Source of the DNA: an uncultured Granulosicoccus sp.
GTDB taxonomy: Bacteria > Pseudomonadota > Gammaproteobacteria > Granulosicoccales > Granulosicoccaceae
Length of the DNA: 64,000 nucleotides
Reading direction: 5' to 3'
Assembly (NCBI GenBank): GCA_947499955.1
Contig: CANMQI010000009.1
Span: 124,001 to 188,000 of the forward strand
Positions 1-8,322 of this stretch are shown in pieces (within the stretch, counting starts at the first letter, position 1; every line of letters starts with the position of its first letter). Below the pieces are notes generated by a model. The model was not told the origin of the DNA. It saw only the letters and a list, made by a program, of their open reading frames with translations, and searched no databases. Position numbers and translations under genes: made by a program.

Positions 1-106
1 AGCCCGGGGAGATTGCCTGATGAGCTGTGTATCCCGTGCCCGTTCGAACAAACTGACACTGGACCTGTAGCAATACCATGCATGCCACCCTTCGACAACT
101 TTCCTC

Positions 107-748
107 ATGATGACACTGTACGACTATGAGCTTTCGGGCAACTGCTACAAGATAAGGCTGTTGCTGAACATCCTGGGTATCCAGTATCGAAAACAGTCGA
201 TCGAGTTCTATCCGGCGGCCGAACACCGCAAGGAAGAATTTCTGGCCATCAACCCCTTGGGCGAGCTGCCGGTACTGCAAGACGGCGACCTGACGTTGCG
301 TGACTCACAGGCCATCCTTGTCTATCTGGCGAGCGAATACGATACGGCCGGTAACTGGTACCCCCTGCTCAACCCTCGCACACTGGCCGAGGTCACACAG
401 TGGCTGTGTTTCGCCAATGCGATCACCGCCAGTGCGTCAGGCGCTCGGCTGGTGGATGGTTTCTTCTACAATCTGGACGGGGATGCCTGTCGGGCCGACG
501 CTCACCGATTGTTCCGCATCCTCGACGAGCACCTGTGGTTTCAGGAACGTGAACGACAAGACTGGATCGTGACCGGCACGGCACCCACGATTGCCGATAT
601 TGCCTGCTTTCCCTATGTCATCCTGTCGGAAGAAGGTGGCATCTCTCGCATGGATTACCCGGCGATTCGTCGCTGGACCGATCGCATCAAACGCATTCCC
701 GGCTTCACGGTCATGCCCGGTGTATTTCCGGCAGGACCGGGCGTTTGA
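107..748 (+). CDS. Glutathione S-transferase family protein
   Basis: A 213-residue protein with the two-domain GST layout. Residues 1-80 look like a thioredoxin-fold N-terminal domain, including the NPLGELPVL segment with the cis-proline that contacts glutathione and the following DSQAILVYLA helix. The remainder is an all-helical C-terminal domain with the usual late TIADIACFPY motif. Length is normal for the family. Family members conjugate or reduce substrates with glutathione in the cytoplasm; the substrate cannot be read from sequence. Two adjacent ATGs (107 and 110) are possible starts and neither has a strong ribosome site. Its stop overlaps the TTG start of the ABC ATPase (TTGA), so it is probably co-transcribed with the importer. 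The 106 bases upstream contain no feature I can name. Confidence 0.85.
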   Translation: MMTLYDYELSGNCYKIRLLLNILGIQYRKQSIEFYPAAEHRKEEFLAINPLGELPVLQDGDLTLRDSQAILVYLASEYDTAGNWYPLLNPRTLAEVTQWLCFANAITASASGARLVDGFFYNLDGDACRADAHRLFRILDEHLWFQERERQDWIVTGTAPTIADIACFPYVILSEEGGISRMDYPAIRRWTDRIKRIPGFTVMPGVFPAGPGV

Positions 749-2274
749 GCGCGCTGCTGCGTCTGCGGGGCATCACCAAGGTCTACCCCGCCGTGGTTGC
801 CAGTGATCGCATCGATCTGGATATAGAGCCTGGAGAGATTCACGCCATTCTGGGCGAGAATGGTGCCGGCAAATCCACCCTGATGAAGCTCATCTATGGC
901 GTCAGCCAACCGGATGAGGGCACGATCCAGTGGCAGGGGAAAACGGTGCACATCAGAAGTCCGGCCCAGGCACGTCAACTTGGCATCGGTATGGTGTTCC
1001 AGCATTTCTCCCTGTTCGAGTCACTGACAGTCGCCCAGAATATTTCACTGGCGGTAAAGGGTTCCATCAAGCAGTTGTCCGCCCAGGTGGAGGAAACCGG
1101 CGAGAAGTTCGGCTTGCCCATCAAGGCCGATACCGTGGTGCATTCCCTGTCGGTCGGCGAGCGGCAACGCGTCGAAATCATCCGCTGCATCCTGCAGAAC
1201 CCCAAACTGTTGATCATGGATGAACCCACGTCGGTGCTACCACCTCAGGGCGTGCAGCAGTTGTTTGAAACCCTGCGTAAACTGCGTGCCGAGGGTTGTA
1301 GTATTCTCTACATCAGTCACAAGCTCGAAGAGATTCGGCAATTGTGTGACACCGCTACCATTCTGCGAGCCGGCAAGGTGGTCGCCAGTACGGATCCCGC
1401 CGAGCACAGCAATGAGTCACTGGCAAACCTGATGATCGGTCGCACCATCGACCCGCCGGTCCATGCACCTGCCAACACCGGCACATCGAACCGCCTGCGG
1501 GTGAAATCTCTCAGCCATGTGCCGACAGACCCTTTCGGCACGGTGCTCAAAGACATTTCACTGCACGTCTCTCCCGGCGAGATCGTCGGAATCGCAGGCG
1601 TTTCGGGCAATGGTCAGAATGAACTGATGCGACTGATTTCCGGTGAGGAGCTGCATACCATTGATGACGCCGGTGAATTGCGGATCAATGACACCTGCGT
1701 CAACCGGCTCAATCCCTTGCAGAGACGAACACTGGGACTTGGTTTTGTCCCTGAAGAACGCCTCGGTCGAGGCGCCGTGCCCGAGCTGTCCCTCTCACTC
1801 AACGGGCTGTTGACAGCCTATCGCCACGGCCTTACCCGGCTGGGCATGATCCGCTTCGGGGCTGCTCGCGACTTCGCCCGACAATGCATTGCCGAGCATG
1901 ATGTGCGTTGTGGCGGTGAGCAGTCACTGGCCGGCAGCCTGTCAGGCGGCAATCTGCAGAAATTCATTGTCGGCCGGGAGATCGCACTGCAACCGAGCCT
2001 GCTGGTTCTCTCGCAGCCAACCTGGGGTCTGGATGTCGGCGCCGCCAACAACATTCGCCGTGCTCTGCTGCAACTGCGGGACAGTGGTGCAGCGGTGCTG
2101 GTGGTCTCGGAGGAACTGGAGGAACTGTTTGAAATCAGTGATCGCCTGCACGTCATGTTCGATGGTCACCTGTCCCCATCACTGCCGACACGCGGCACAA
2201 GCACGACACAGATCGGCCGCTGGATGAGCGGTGAATTCCTGCAAGAGGCAGCGACCGGAGCAGAAAATCACTGA
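745..2274 (+). CDS. ABC transporter ATP-binding protein, BMP/nucleoside type (duplicated ATPase)
   Basis: A 509-residue protein with two ATPase domains in tandem, as in the ribose/BMP importer class. The first has an intact Walker A (GENGAGKST), signature (LSVGERQR) and Walker B (LLIMDEPTS). The second has a degenerate Walker A (GVSGNGQNE), signature LSGGNLQ and SQPTWGLD in place of the Walker B DE, a substitution usual for the second half of this family. It should energise uptake through the two permeases that follow. The TTG start overlaps the upstream GST stop, and the first residues lead directly into the ATPase domain, so no better start exists. The stop overlaps the next ATG as TGATG, indicating coupled translation. 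Confidence 0.93.
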   Translation: MSALLRLRGITKVYPAVVASDRIDLDIEPGEIHAILGENGAGKSTLMKLIYGVSQPDEGTIQWQGKTVHIRSPAQARQLGIGMVFQHFSLFESLTVAQNISLAVKGSIKQLSAQVEETGEKFGLPIKADTVVHSLSVGERQRVEIIRCILQNPKLLIMDEPTSVLPPQGVQQLFETLRKLRAEGCSILYISHKLEEIRQLCDTATILRAGKVVASTDPAEHSNESLANLMIGRTIDPPVHAPANTGTSNRLRVKSLSHVPTDPFGTVLKDISLHVSPGEIVGIAGVSGNGQNELMRLISGEELHTIDDAGELRINDTCVNRLNPLQRRTLGLGFVPEERLGRGAVPELSLSLNGLLTAYRHGLTRLGMIRFGAARDFARQCIAEHDVRCGGEQSLAGSLSGGNLQKFIVGREIALQPSLLVLSQPTWGLDVGAANNIRRALLQLRDSGAAVLVVSEELEELFEISDRLHVMFDGHLSPSLPTRGTSTTQIGRWMSGEFLQEAATGAENH

Positions 2275-3341
2275 TGGCCTATCGACTCGTTACGCGTACC
2301 GAAACCTCATTACGCGCGCAGCTACTGGTGCCACTGGCCGCCATCGTCCTGACCCTGCTGGCAGGCTCGGTTCTCTTCAGCCTGTTGGGCAAGAACCCCC
2401 TGGCCGCCTTTCATGCCTTCTTCATCGAGCCCTTGAGCACTCGCTATGGCATTGGCGAAGTATTGCTCAAGATGGGACCTCTGCTGCTGATTGCCCAGGG
2501 CCTGGCCATCGGTTTCCGAGCACGTGTCTGGAACATCGGCGCCGAGGGACAGTTGCTGGCAGGCGCCATGGCCGCCTCGGCACTCGCCTTGCATTTTGAT
2601 ACCAGCGAATCCGCATGGCTGCTACCGGCCATGGTCTGCGTCGGCACGCTGGCAGGCGCTGCCTGGGCCGGCATTGCCGCCTGGCTACGCACCGCTTTCA
2701 ATGCCAATGAGATACTGGTGACCTTCATGCTCTCCAGTATTGCCTTGCAGTTGCTCTACTACCTGGTCAGCGGGCCACTACGCGACCCCATGGGGCTGAA
2801 CTTCCCGCAATCAGCACTGTTCAGTGATGCCGCCATGTTTGCACCGTTGCTGGACAACACCCGAGTCAACAACTCTCTGTTTCTGGCACTGGCCGCCTCG
2901 CTCCTGGCCTGGATCTTCGTACAACGCAGCCTGTCGGGCTACAAGCTTCTGATCGGCGGGCTGGCTCCTCAGGCTGCCCGCTACGCCGGGTTTTCCGAGA
3001 AAAAGGCCGTCTGGTTGGGCTTGCTGATCGGCGGCGCTGCCGCTGGAATGGCGGGCGTGGGCGAGGTTGCCGGCCCATTGGGCCTGTTGCAGCGAAGTAT
3101 CTCACCCGGTTATGGCTTCGCTGCCATCATCGTGGCTTTCCTGGGCGGCCTGCATCCCATCGGTATCGTGTTCGCCGCCTTCTTCATGGCCCTGATCTAC
3201 GTCGGTGGCGATATGTCGCTGGTCTCGGTCGGTCTGCCCAACTCCTCTGCCACCATCTTTCAGGGCCTGTTGCTGGTTTTCTACCTGGCCTGCTTCCTGT
3301 TTGCCAATCACCGCCTGCAGAAAGTGGAGATCCGACACTGA
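2274..3341 (+). CDS. ABC transporter permease 1, BMP/nucleoside importer
   Basis: A 355-residue polytopic membrane protein with about nine hydrophobic segments, of the branched-chain/ribose-type permease superfamily used with BMP-family binding proteins (NupB/YufP-like). Conserved landmarks are GIGEVLLKMGPLLL near residue 60 and VWNIGAEGQLLAG near residue 85, the latter being the EAA-type contact for the ATPase. It forms the inner-membrane channel with the permease encoded next. The ATG overlaps the ATPase stop, and its own stop overlaps the next start, both as TGATG, so stoichiometric translation is likely. Confidence 0.92.
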   Translation: MAYRLVTRTETSLRAQLLVPLAAIVLTLLAGSVLFSLLGKNPLAAFHAFFIEPLSTRYGIGEVLLKMGPLLLIAQGLAIGFRARVWNIGAEGQLLAGAMAASALALHFDTSESAWLLPAMVCVGTLAGAAWAGIAAWLRTAFNANEILVTFMLSSIALQLLYYLVSGPLRDPMGLNFPQSALFSDAAMFAPLLDNTRVNNSLFLALAASLLAWIFVQRSLSGYKLLIGGLAPQAARYAGFSEKKAVWLGLLIGGAAAGMAGVGEVAGPLGLLQRSISPGYGFAAIIVAFLGGLHPIGIVFAAFFMALIYVGGDMSLVSVGLPNSSATIFQGLLLVFYLACFLFANHRLQKVEIRH

Positions 3342-4264
3342 TGCTCGACTCCATCGTTTTCCTGCTAGCCGGAACACTTGCTGCAGCCACCCCCCTGTTG
3401 TTCGCCGCCATGGGTGAAGCCGTGGTTGAAAAGGCCGGTGTGCTCAATCTGAGCATCGAAGGCATGATGGCCGTCGGTGCCGCGACCGGTTTTGCCGTGG
3501 CCACGATCAGCGGCTCCTATGTCAGCGGTTTTGCCATGGCCGCCATCGGCAGCGCCATCCTCTCATCCATCTTCGCGGTTCTGGTCCTGTTCTTTCTGGC
3601 CAATCAGGTAGCGGCGGGACTCGCCGTGGGCATTCTCGGTCTCGGCTTTTCGGTACTCATCGGCAAGAACCATGAAGGACAGACCATCAAGTCGTTACCG
3701 GACCTGGAGCTGGGATGGTTATCCGAACTGCCCTTTGTCGGCGGGGTACTGTTTTCCCACGACCTCATGCTCTATGTGGCCATCGGCATGATCATTCTGG
3801 TCTGGTGGGTACTCAGCCATTCAAGGCTCGGCCTGATCATTCGCGCCGTGGGAGAGTCTCCCGATGCCGCCAGCGCCATCGGTTACCCGGTCGTTCTCAT
3901 TCGTTTTCTGGCCATTCTCTTCGGCGGTGCCATGGCGGGCCTCGGGGGCGCCTACCTGACGCTGTCCTACACCCCTCTGTGGGCAGAAGGTCTGGTAGCA
4001 GGCCGCGGCTGGATCGTGGTGGCACTGGTGGTGTTCGGCATGTGGCGTCCCTTGCGCATTGCCTTGGGTGCCTATCTGTTCGGCGCAGTCTCGCTGCTGG
4101 AACTGTTCATCCAGGGACAGGGATTCTCCATACCCTCGCAACTGCTCTCTGCCATGCCCTACATCATCACCATTGTCATTCTGGTCATCATGTCCCGCAA
4201 CCCGCGTCTGATACGCCTGAACCATCCGGCGTCCCTGGGACAGAGCTGGCACCGCAATGCGTGA
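3341..4264 (+). CDS. ABC transporter permease 2, BMP/nucleoside importer
   Basis: A 307-residue polytopic permease, the smaller partner of the pair (NupC/YufQ-like). It begins with hydrophobic segments and contains the family motif KAGVLNLSIEGMMAVGA at about residue 30, where the cytoplasmic loop contacts the ATPase. A Gly-rich stretch near GGAMAGLGGAYL and the final IITIVILVIMSRNPRLIR helix with a basic tail are typical. It pairs with the upstream permease to make a heterodimeric import channel. A 66-base gap then separates it from the binding-protein gene, so all four transporter genes probably lie on one transcript. Confidence 0.92.
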   Translation: MLDSIVFLLAGTLAAATPLLFAAMGEAVVEKAGVLNLSIEGMMAVGAATGFAVATISGSYVSGFAMAAIGSAILSSIFAVLVLFFLANQVAAGLAVGILGLGFSVLIGKNHEGQTIKSLPDLELGWLSELPFVGGVLFSHDLMLYVAIGMIILVWWVLSHSRLGLIIRAVGESPDAASAIGYPVVLIRFLAILFGGAMAGLGGAYLTLSYTPLWAEGLVAGRGWIVVALVVFGMWRPLRIALGAYLFGAVSLLELFIQGQGFSIPSQLLSAMPYIITIVILVIMSRNPRLIRLNHPASLGQSWHRNA

Positions 4265-4330
4265 CCCTCCTTCATTCTTCGCTGTTTTCCTCCTTCACTT
4301 CACGCTTTCACTGACAGGCAAATCATCCTC

Positions 4331-5416
4331 ATGAAAAACCGGATCAGAGTTTTCCGTACCGCAGCGCTGACGCTGGCGGCAACCCTGACCCTGGGAACCG
4401 CCCAGGCTCAGGAAACCTTCCGCATCGGCTATATCTATCCTTCACCAGCGGCCGATGTCGGCTGGGCCCACGAACTGGACGAAGGTCGGCGGGCGGTCGA
4501 GGAGCATTTCGGCGACCAGGTGGAAAGTGTCATCGTCGAGAACATTCCTGATGGCCCGGATGCTGCGCGCATCATGAATCAACTGGCCGCACAAGGTGTG
4601 GACATGATGATGCTGGGATCATTCGGCTACATGAATGATGGGCTGAAGACGGCCAAGCGCTACCCCGACATCGACTTCATCCATGCCAGTGGCTACAAGA
4701 CGCTCGACAATCTGGGCAACTTCCTGACGCGTAACCATGAAAGTTCGTACGTGGCCGGCATGGCAGCAGGGTATGTCAGCAAATCCAATGTCATCGGTAT
4801 GGTGGCCTCCTACGCCATTCCTGAAGTGATCGGCATCATCAATGCGTTTACATTGGGCGCACAGGAAACCAATCCGGATATCAGCATCAAGATCGTCTGG
4901 CTGAACTCCTGGTTCGACCCCAGCAAGGCGCAGGAATCGGCACGCTCCCTGATCGCACAGCAATCCGATGTGATCTTTTCCATCTATCAGGACACCCCGT
5001 CGGTTGTCACCGTCGCCGAAGAAGAGGGCGTATACGTGGTCAACACCAGTTCGGACATGAAGCCCTACGCCCCGACATATCTGCTGGCCTCCATGAAGGT
5101 TTCCTGGGGCGACTACTTCATCGAGCAGGTTCAGGCCTCCATGGATGACAGCTTCAAGGGCGAGTCCTTCTGGGGTGGCATGGCAGACAATGCCGTCAGC
5201 GTCGAGTCCATCAGCGACGACCTCAGTACCGAACAGCGCGCAACACTGGATGCAAGAATCGCCGCCATCACGGCCGGTGAATTCCACCCCTTCAGCGGCC
5301 CGGTGATTGATCAGAGTGGACAGGAAATCGTCGCTGAGGGAGACACACTGAGCGATGCGGACCTGCTGGGAATCAGCTGGCTGGTGCAAGGCATCGAAAC
5401 CAGACTGCCACAATAA
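4331..5416 (+). CDS. BMP family ABC transporter substrate-binding protein
   Basis: A 361-residue periplasmic binding protein. Residues 1-26 form a cleavable signal peptide (basic start, hydrophobic core, AQAQ cleavage region). The mature part has basic membrane protein (BMP/PnrA) features: the first strand RIGYIYPSPAADVGWAHE, the SYVAGMAAGYVSK segment, and a late W-rich hinge region (FWGGMADNAVSV). BMP proteins bind nucleosides or related ligands (riboflavin in some relatives) and deliver them to the membrane permeases. The downstream guanine deaminase argues for a purine base or nucleoside ligand. That is context, not read from the binding pocket. Confidence 0.93.
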   Translation: MKNRIRVFRTAALTLAATLTLGTAQAQETFRIGYIYPSPAADVGWAHELDEGRRAVEEHFGDQVESVIVENIPDGPDAARIMNQLAAQGVDMMMLGSFGYMNDGLKTAKRYPDIDFIHASGYKTLDNLGNFLTRNHESSYVAGMAAGYVSKSNVIGMVASYAIPEVIGIINAFTLGAQETNPDISIKIVWLNSWFDPSKAQESARSLIAQQSDVIFSIYQDTPSVVTVAEEEGVYVVNTSSDMKPYAPTYLLASMKVSWGDYFIEQVQASMDDSFKGESFWGGMADNAVSVESISDDLSTEQRATLDARIAAITAGEFHPFSGPVIDQSGQEIVAEGDTLSDADLLGISWLVQGIETRLPQ

Positions 5417-5460
5417 TCCTGACAGGCTGTACAACCCATCGGCAATCGAATACCCGCACC

Positions 5461-6846
5461 GTGAAAAATTCAGAGCCTTTGATTGTCCGATGGTATCGAG
5501 GACTGTTCATGCACATGCCGCGCATGGACAGCCTCGATGTTCTCGAAGACACCCTGATCGGGATTGATCGCGACGGCAATATTGCCTCGATACTATCCCC
5601 GCAGGCCTCCGACTACCGACAGACTCTGCAAACAGCCGAGCAGAACGGCATTCTGCATCAGATGACATCGCGGCAACTGATGATTCCCGGCCTGGTAGAT
5701 CTGCATGTGCACGCCCCACAATGGCCGCAACTGGGCATGGCACTGCACTTGCCGCTGCAGGACTGGCTGGAGCGTTATACCTTTCCGCTGGAGGCTCGTT
5801 ACCACGATCTGGAATTCGCACGCCAGGTCTACCCCTCTCTGGTACGAACCCTACTGGCCAACGGCACCACCACGGCAATGTACTTCGCCACCATTCACGA
5901 AGACGCCACCGAATTGCTGGCCGCTACGTGCCTGGATCTGGGTCAGCGCGCCTATATCGGTCGGGTTGCCATGGATGATGCAGGGCAATGTCCCGATTAT
6001 TACCGCGACATCGACGCCCATGCGGCCATCTCCGCCAGTGAGCGCAGCATCCATGCCATTCGCAGGCTGAACGGCAATAACGCAGCTCTGGTCAAACCCG
6101 TCATCACCCCCCGTTTCATTCCCAGCTGCACCAACGAGTTGCTGGCCGGACTTGGCGAGCTGAGCGCCAAACACGACTGTCATGTGCAGACGCACTGTTC
6201 CGAGAGTGACTGGGAGCATGATTTCGTATTGCAGCGACTAGGCAAGAGTGACACTCAGGCTCTGTCTGACTTCGGCCTGTTGACCCGGCATACGGTACTG
6301 GCACACTCGAATTTCATCAGCGACACGGACATGTCAATGATCCGGGAGAGCGGCGGCGGCATTGCACACTGCCCCTTGTCCAACAGCTACTTTGCAAACA
6401 GTGTCTTTCCGCTGCGCAGAGCTCTGCAGAAGTCCTTGCGAGTGGGTCTGGGAACCGACATTGCCGGCGGTCATAGCGCGTCCATGCTTCACAGTTGCCA
6501 GCAGGCTGTAGCGGTCTCACGGTTGCTGGAAACTGGTGTGGATACTCGCATCGGCGCTGATCAACGAGGCAGCAGTGGCGCTCGCATCAATTTTCTTGAA
6601 GCATTCCATCTTGCGACAGCGGGCGGTGCCGATGTACTTGACAGCCCGACCGGCTCATTCGAAATCGGAAGGCAGTTCGATGCCGTGCTGGTGGAACTGG
6701 ACAAGCCTGCCAATCCACTGGATGAATTTCGGCACGCAGCCAACTGGGAGGACTTGTTGTGCTGTGTCATTCACCATGCCCAGCCTTGCAATATAGATAG
6801 CGTCTGGGTCGCAGGGCGATGTGTGTCATCTTTCTCCACAGACTGA
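5461..6846 (+). CDS. guaD: Guanine deaminase
   Basis: A 461-residue amidohydrolase that should convert guanine to xanthine and ammonia in the cytoplasm. Zinc ligands are visible: HVH in LVDLHVHAPQW near residue 80, the His of VQTHCSESDWEHDFV near residue 243, the His of TVLAHSNFI near residue 280, and the Asp of VGLGTDIAGG near residue 330. The HCPLSNSYFAN and TDIAGGHSASML segments are hallmarks of guanine deaminases rather than other amidohydrolases. The GTG at 5461 is chosen because the N-terminal beta sandwich starts right after it; no strong ribosome site is seen. It lies 44 bases after the BMP binding-protein gene on the same strand, which supports purine uptake coupled to catabolism. 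Confidence 0.92.
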   Translation: MKNSEPLIVRWYRGLFMHMPRMDSLDVLEDTLIGIDRDGNIASILSPQASDYRQTLQTAEQNGILHQMTSRQLMIPGLVDLHVHAPQWPQLGMALHLPLQDWLERYTFPLEARYHDLEFARQVYPSLVRTLLANGTTTAMYFATIHEDATELLAATCLDLGQRAYIGRVAMDDAGQCPDYYRDIDAHAAISASERSIHAIRRLNGNNAALVKPVITPRFIPSCTNELLAGLGELSAKHDCHVQTHCSESDWEHDFVLQRLGKSDTQALSDFGLLTRHTVLAHSNFISDTDMSMIRESGGGIAHCPLSNSYFANSVFPLRRALQKSLRVGLGTDIAGGHSASMLHSCQQAVAVSRLLETGVDTRIGADQRGSSGARINFLEAFHLATAGGADVLDSPTGSFEIGRQFDAVLVELDKPANPLDEFRHAANWEDLLCCVIHHAQPCNIDSVWVAGRCVSSFSTD

Positions 6847-6875
6847 AGCGTACTATCCAGCTCCACAACGCAGAG

Positions 6876-6905
6876 ATTGGCGGCGCCTTCACAGGCGCCA
6901 CCAAT
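6876..6905. terminator. Candidate hairpin between convergent guaD and csbD-like genes
   Basis: A 12-base left arm (6876-6887) pairs with a right arm (6894-6905) with one mismatch around a six-base loop. It lies 30 bases after the guaD stop and about 70 bases beyond the 3' end of the facing gene. There is no convincing run of T on either side, so it may be a weak bidirectional terminator or a 3'-end stabiliser. Confidence 0.4.
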
Positions 6906-6976
6906 ATCATTCAGTTACCGGCAGTCGGTCAGCTTTTTGCTTCCAGCGACCGGACCGCCAGCAACAGACTCTGACT

Positions 6977-7177
6977 TCAGGCCTCTTCTGTCATCAGGCG
7001 ATCGACCTCTTCCTTCGCCTCTTCCTTGGATTTGCCGTAGCGTTCCTGGATCTTGCCTTCGAGCACTTCACGATTACCGTCGATCTGGTCAAGGTCATCA
7101 TCGGTCAACTCGCCCCACTGAGCTTGTACGTTGCCTTTGAACTGCTTCCAGTTACCTTTTACTTGATCCCAATTCAT
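6977..7177 (-). CDS. CsbD family stress-response protein
   Basis: A 66-residue, highly charged protein that starts MNWDQVKGNWKQFKGN and continues with the GKIQERYGKSKEEAKEEVD pattern of the CsbD family. Family members are small soluble helical proteins, often induced by general stress; their biochemical role is not established. The ATG at 7177 has a good ribosome site (GGAG, about eight bases upstream). It faces guaD tail to tail and diverges from the cupin gene. The open region upstream presumably holds its promoter. Confidence 0.9.
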   Translation of the reverse strand: MNWDQVKGNWKQFKGNVQAQWGELTDDDLDQIDGNREVLEGKIQERYGKSKEEAKEEVDRLMTEEA

Positions 7178-7585
7178 GATGTTACTCCATGTTGTGTGTG
7201 TTCAGTCCCGTTCGGACAGTTGTGATTATCAACACCTGGAGCAGCTGTGTGCGGGGGCTGCAAAAGTTGCTTCTGGGGTATGTAATTTTGTCTCCTGTCC
7301 AACAAGACATGTTGGATGAGGATGAGATGTCGTTATCAGCACGTCCGATTCTGCTTGAAGCGCGCTTTCCTCTACCGCAGGGCAACGTTACCTTTTCAGT
7401 CATATCACGGCGTCCCAGCGGATGAATCTGCCCACACTGGTGCAGACTCCCACAATTTGATTCACAGAGTTATCCACAGGAAAATTTCGACTCGATTCAA
7501 TCATCTTGTCGGCTCATACGAACGTATTTCCCCCCTTTACCGCATAATTACCGGCAATTGCCGAACGATACAGGAGATGAACTTC
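7178..7585. promoter_or_regulatory. 408-base divergent intergenic region between csbD-like and cupin genes
   Basis: No protein-coding signal is convincing here, although one plus-strand frame stays open into the cupin gene. The region is relatively AT-rich. It contains a perfect DnaA-box sequence, TTATCCACA, at 7470-7478, and a possible -10 element, CATAAT, at 7543-7548 upstream of the cupin gene without a recognisable -35. The purine-rich ribosome site of the cupin gene is at 7572-7576. Promoters for both flanking genes are expected here but are not firmly located. Confidence 0.4.
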
Positions 7586-8272
7586 ATGGAAATCAATGCC
7601 GATTTCTCACAACGTTCACTGTTACACACACCCCAGCTGGACTGGCAAGACTCCCCGATGAAAGGCGTGCGTCGTCGCGTCCTGGATCGTGTCGGCAAGG
7701 AAGTGGCTCGAGCCACCTCGGTGGTCAGCTATGCTCCCGACAGTCATTTCTCGCCCCATGTTCACACCGGTGGCGAAGAGTTCATCGTGCTCGAGGGTGT
7801 ATTCCAGGATGAACACGGTGACTTCCCTACTGGCTTCTATGTTCGTAATCCACCCCAGTCCAGTCATACACCAGGTTCGGATGACGGCTGCATCATCTTC
7901 GTCAAGTTGTGGCAATTCGATCTGGAGGACAGACAGGCAGTCGCCATCGACATGAACACAGTCCCACTACAGGATGATGCCTCCCGGCACGGTGTGCAGA
8001 TCAACACCCTGTTCCAGAATGAGCGCGAAACCGTTCGACTGGAACAATGGCAGGCCGGCGCATCCGTGAGCGTGGATACCAGCGGGGGCGCCGAGTTACT
8101 GGTGCTGGAAGGCGACTTCACCGACCACGGCGATACGGTGGACACACTCTCGTGGCTGCGCCTGCCTATCGGTGCAGAATTCCAGGCCACGGCCGGACCT
8201 GCCGGTGCACGAGTCTGGATAAAGACCGGGCATCTGCGCTATGCCGAACAGGAGAAGACTCGACTGCCTTGA
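7586..8272 (+). CDS. ChrR-like cupin domain protein
   Basis: A 228-residue protein with two cupin-like halves. The first contains the metal-site pattern of ChrR-type cupins, HFSPHVHTGGEEFIVLEG (two His and a Glu) near residues 52-70, followed by the GTYVRNPP-type strand. The second half repeats the fold with weaker motifs. ChrR cupins act as zinc anti-sigma C-terminal domains or as stand-alone oxidative-stress proteins; no N-terminal anti-sigma domain is present here, so it is not a full ChrR. The start at 7586 is preferred over the in-frame ATG at 7577 because AGGAG at 7572-7576 is nine bases upstream of 7586 and adjoins 7577. No sigma-factor gene is adjacent. Confidence 0.8.
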   Translation: MEINADFSQRSLLHTPQLDWQDSPMKGVRRRVLDRVGKEVARATSVVSYAPDSHFSPHVHTGGEEFIVLEGVFQDEHGDFPTGFYVRNPPQSSHTPGSDDGCIIFVKLWQFDLEDRQAVAIDMNTVPLQDDASRHGVQINTLFQNERETVRLEQWQAGASVSVDTSGGAELLVLEGDFTDHGDTVDTLSWLRLPIGAEFQATAGPAGARVWIKTGHLRYAEQEKTRLP

Positions 8273-8322
8273 CAGTCACATCAGCTGCGCGCTGATCTTA
8301 CCCAAGCGCAGTCCATCCCCAC

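Noticed and set aside
4619-5434. 271-codon minus-strand open frame
   Set aside because: It lies wholly antisense to the well-supported BMP binding-protein gene and has no start signal or family resemblance; such frames are common antisense shadows in GC-rich genes.
7316-7585. N-terminal extension of the cupin gene by 90 codons
   Set aside because: The extension is not protein-like and the strong ribosome site at 7572-7576 fits the later ATG.
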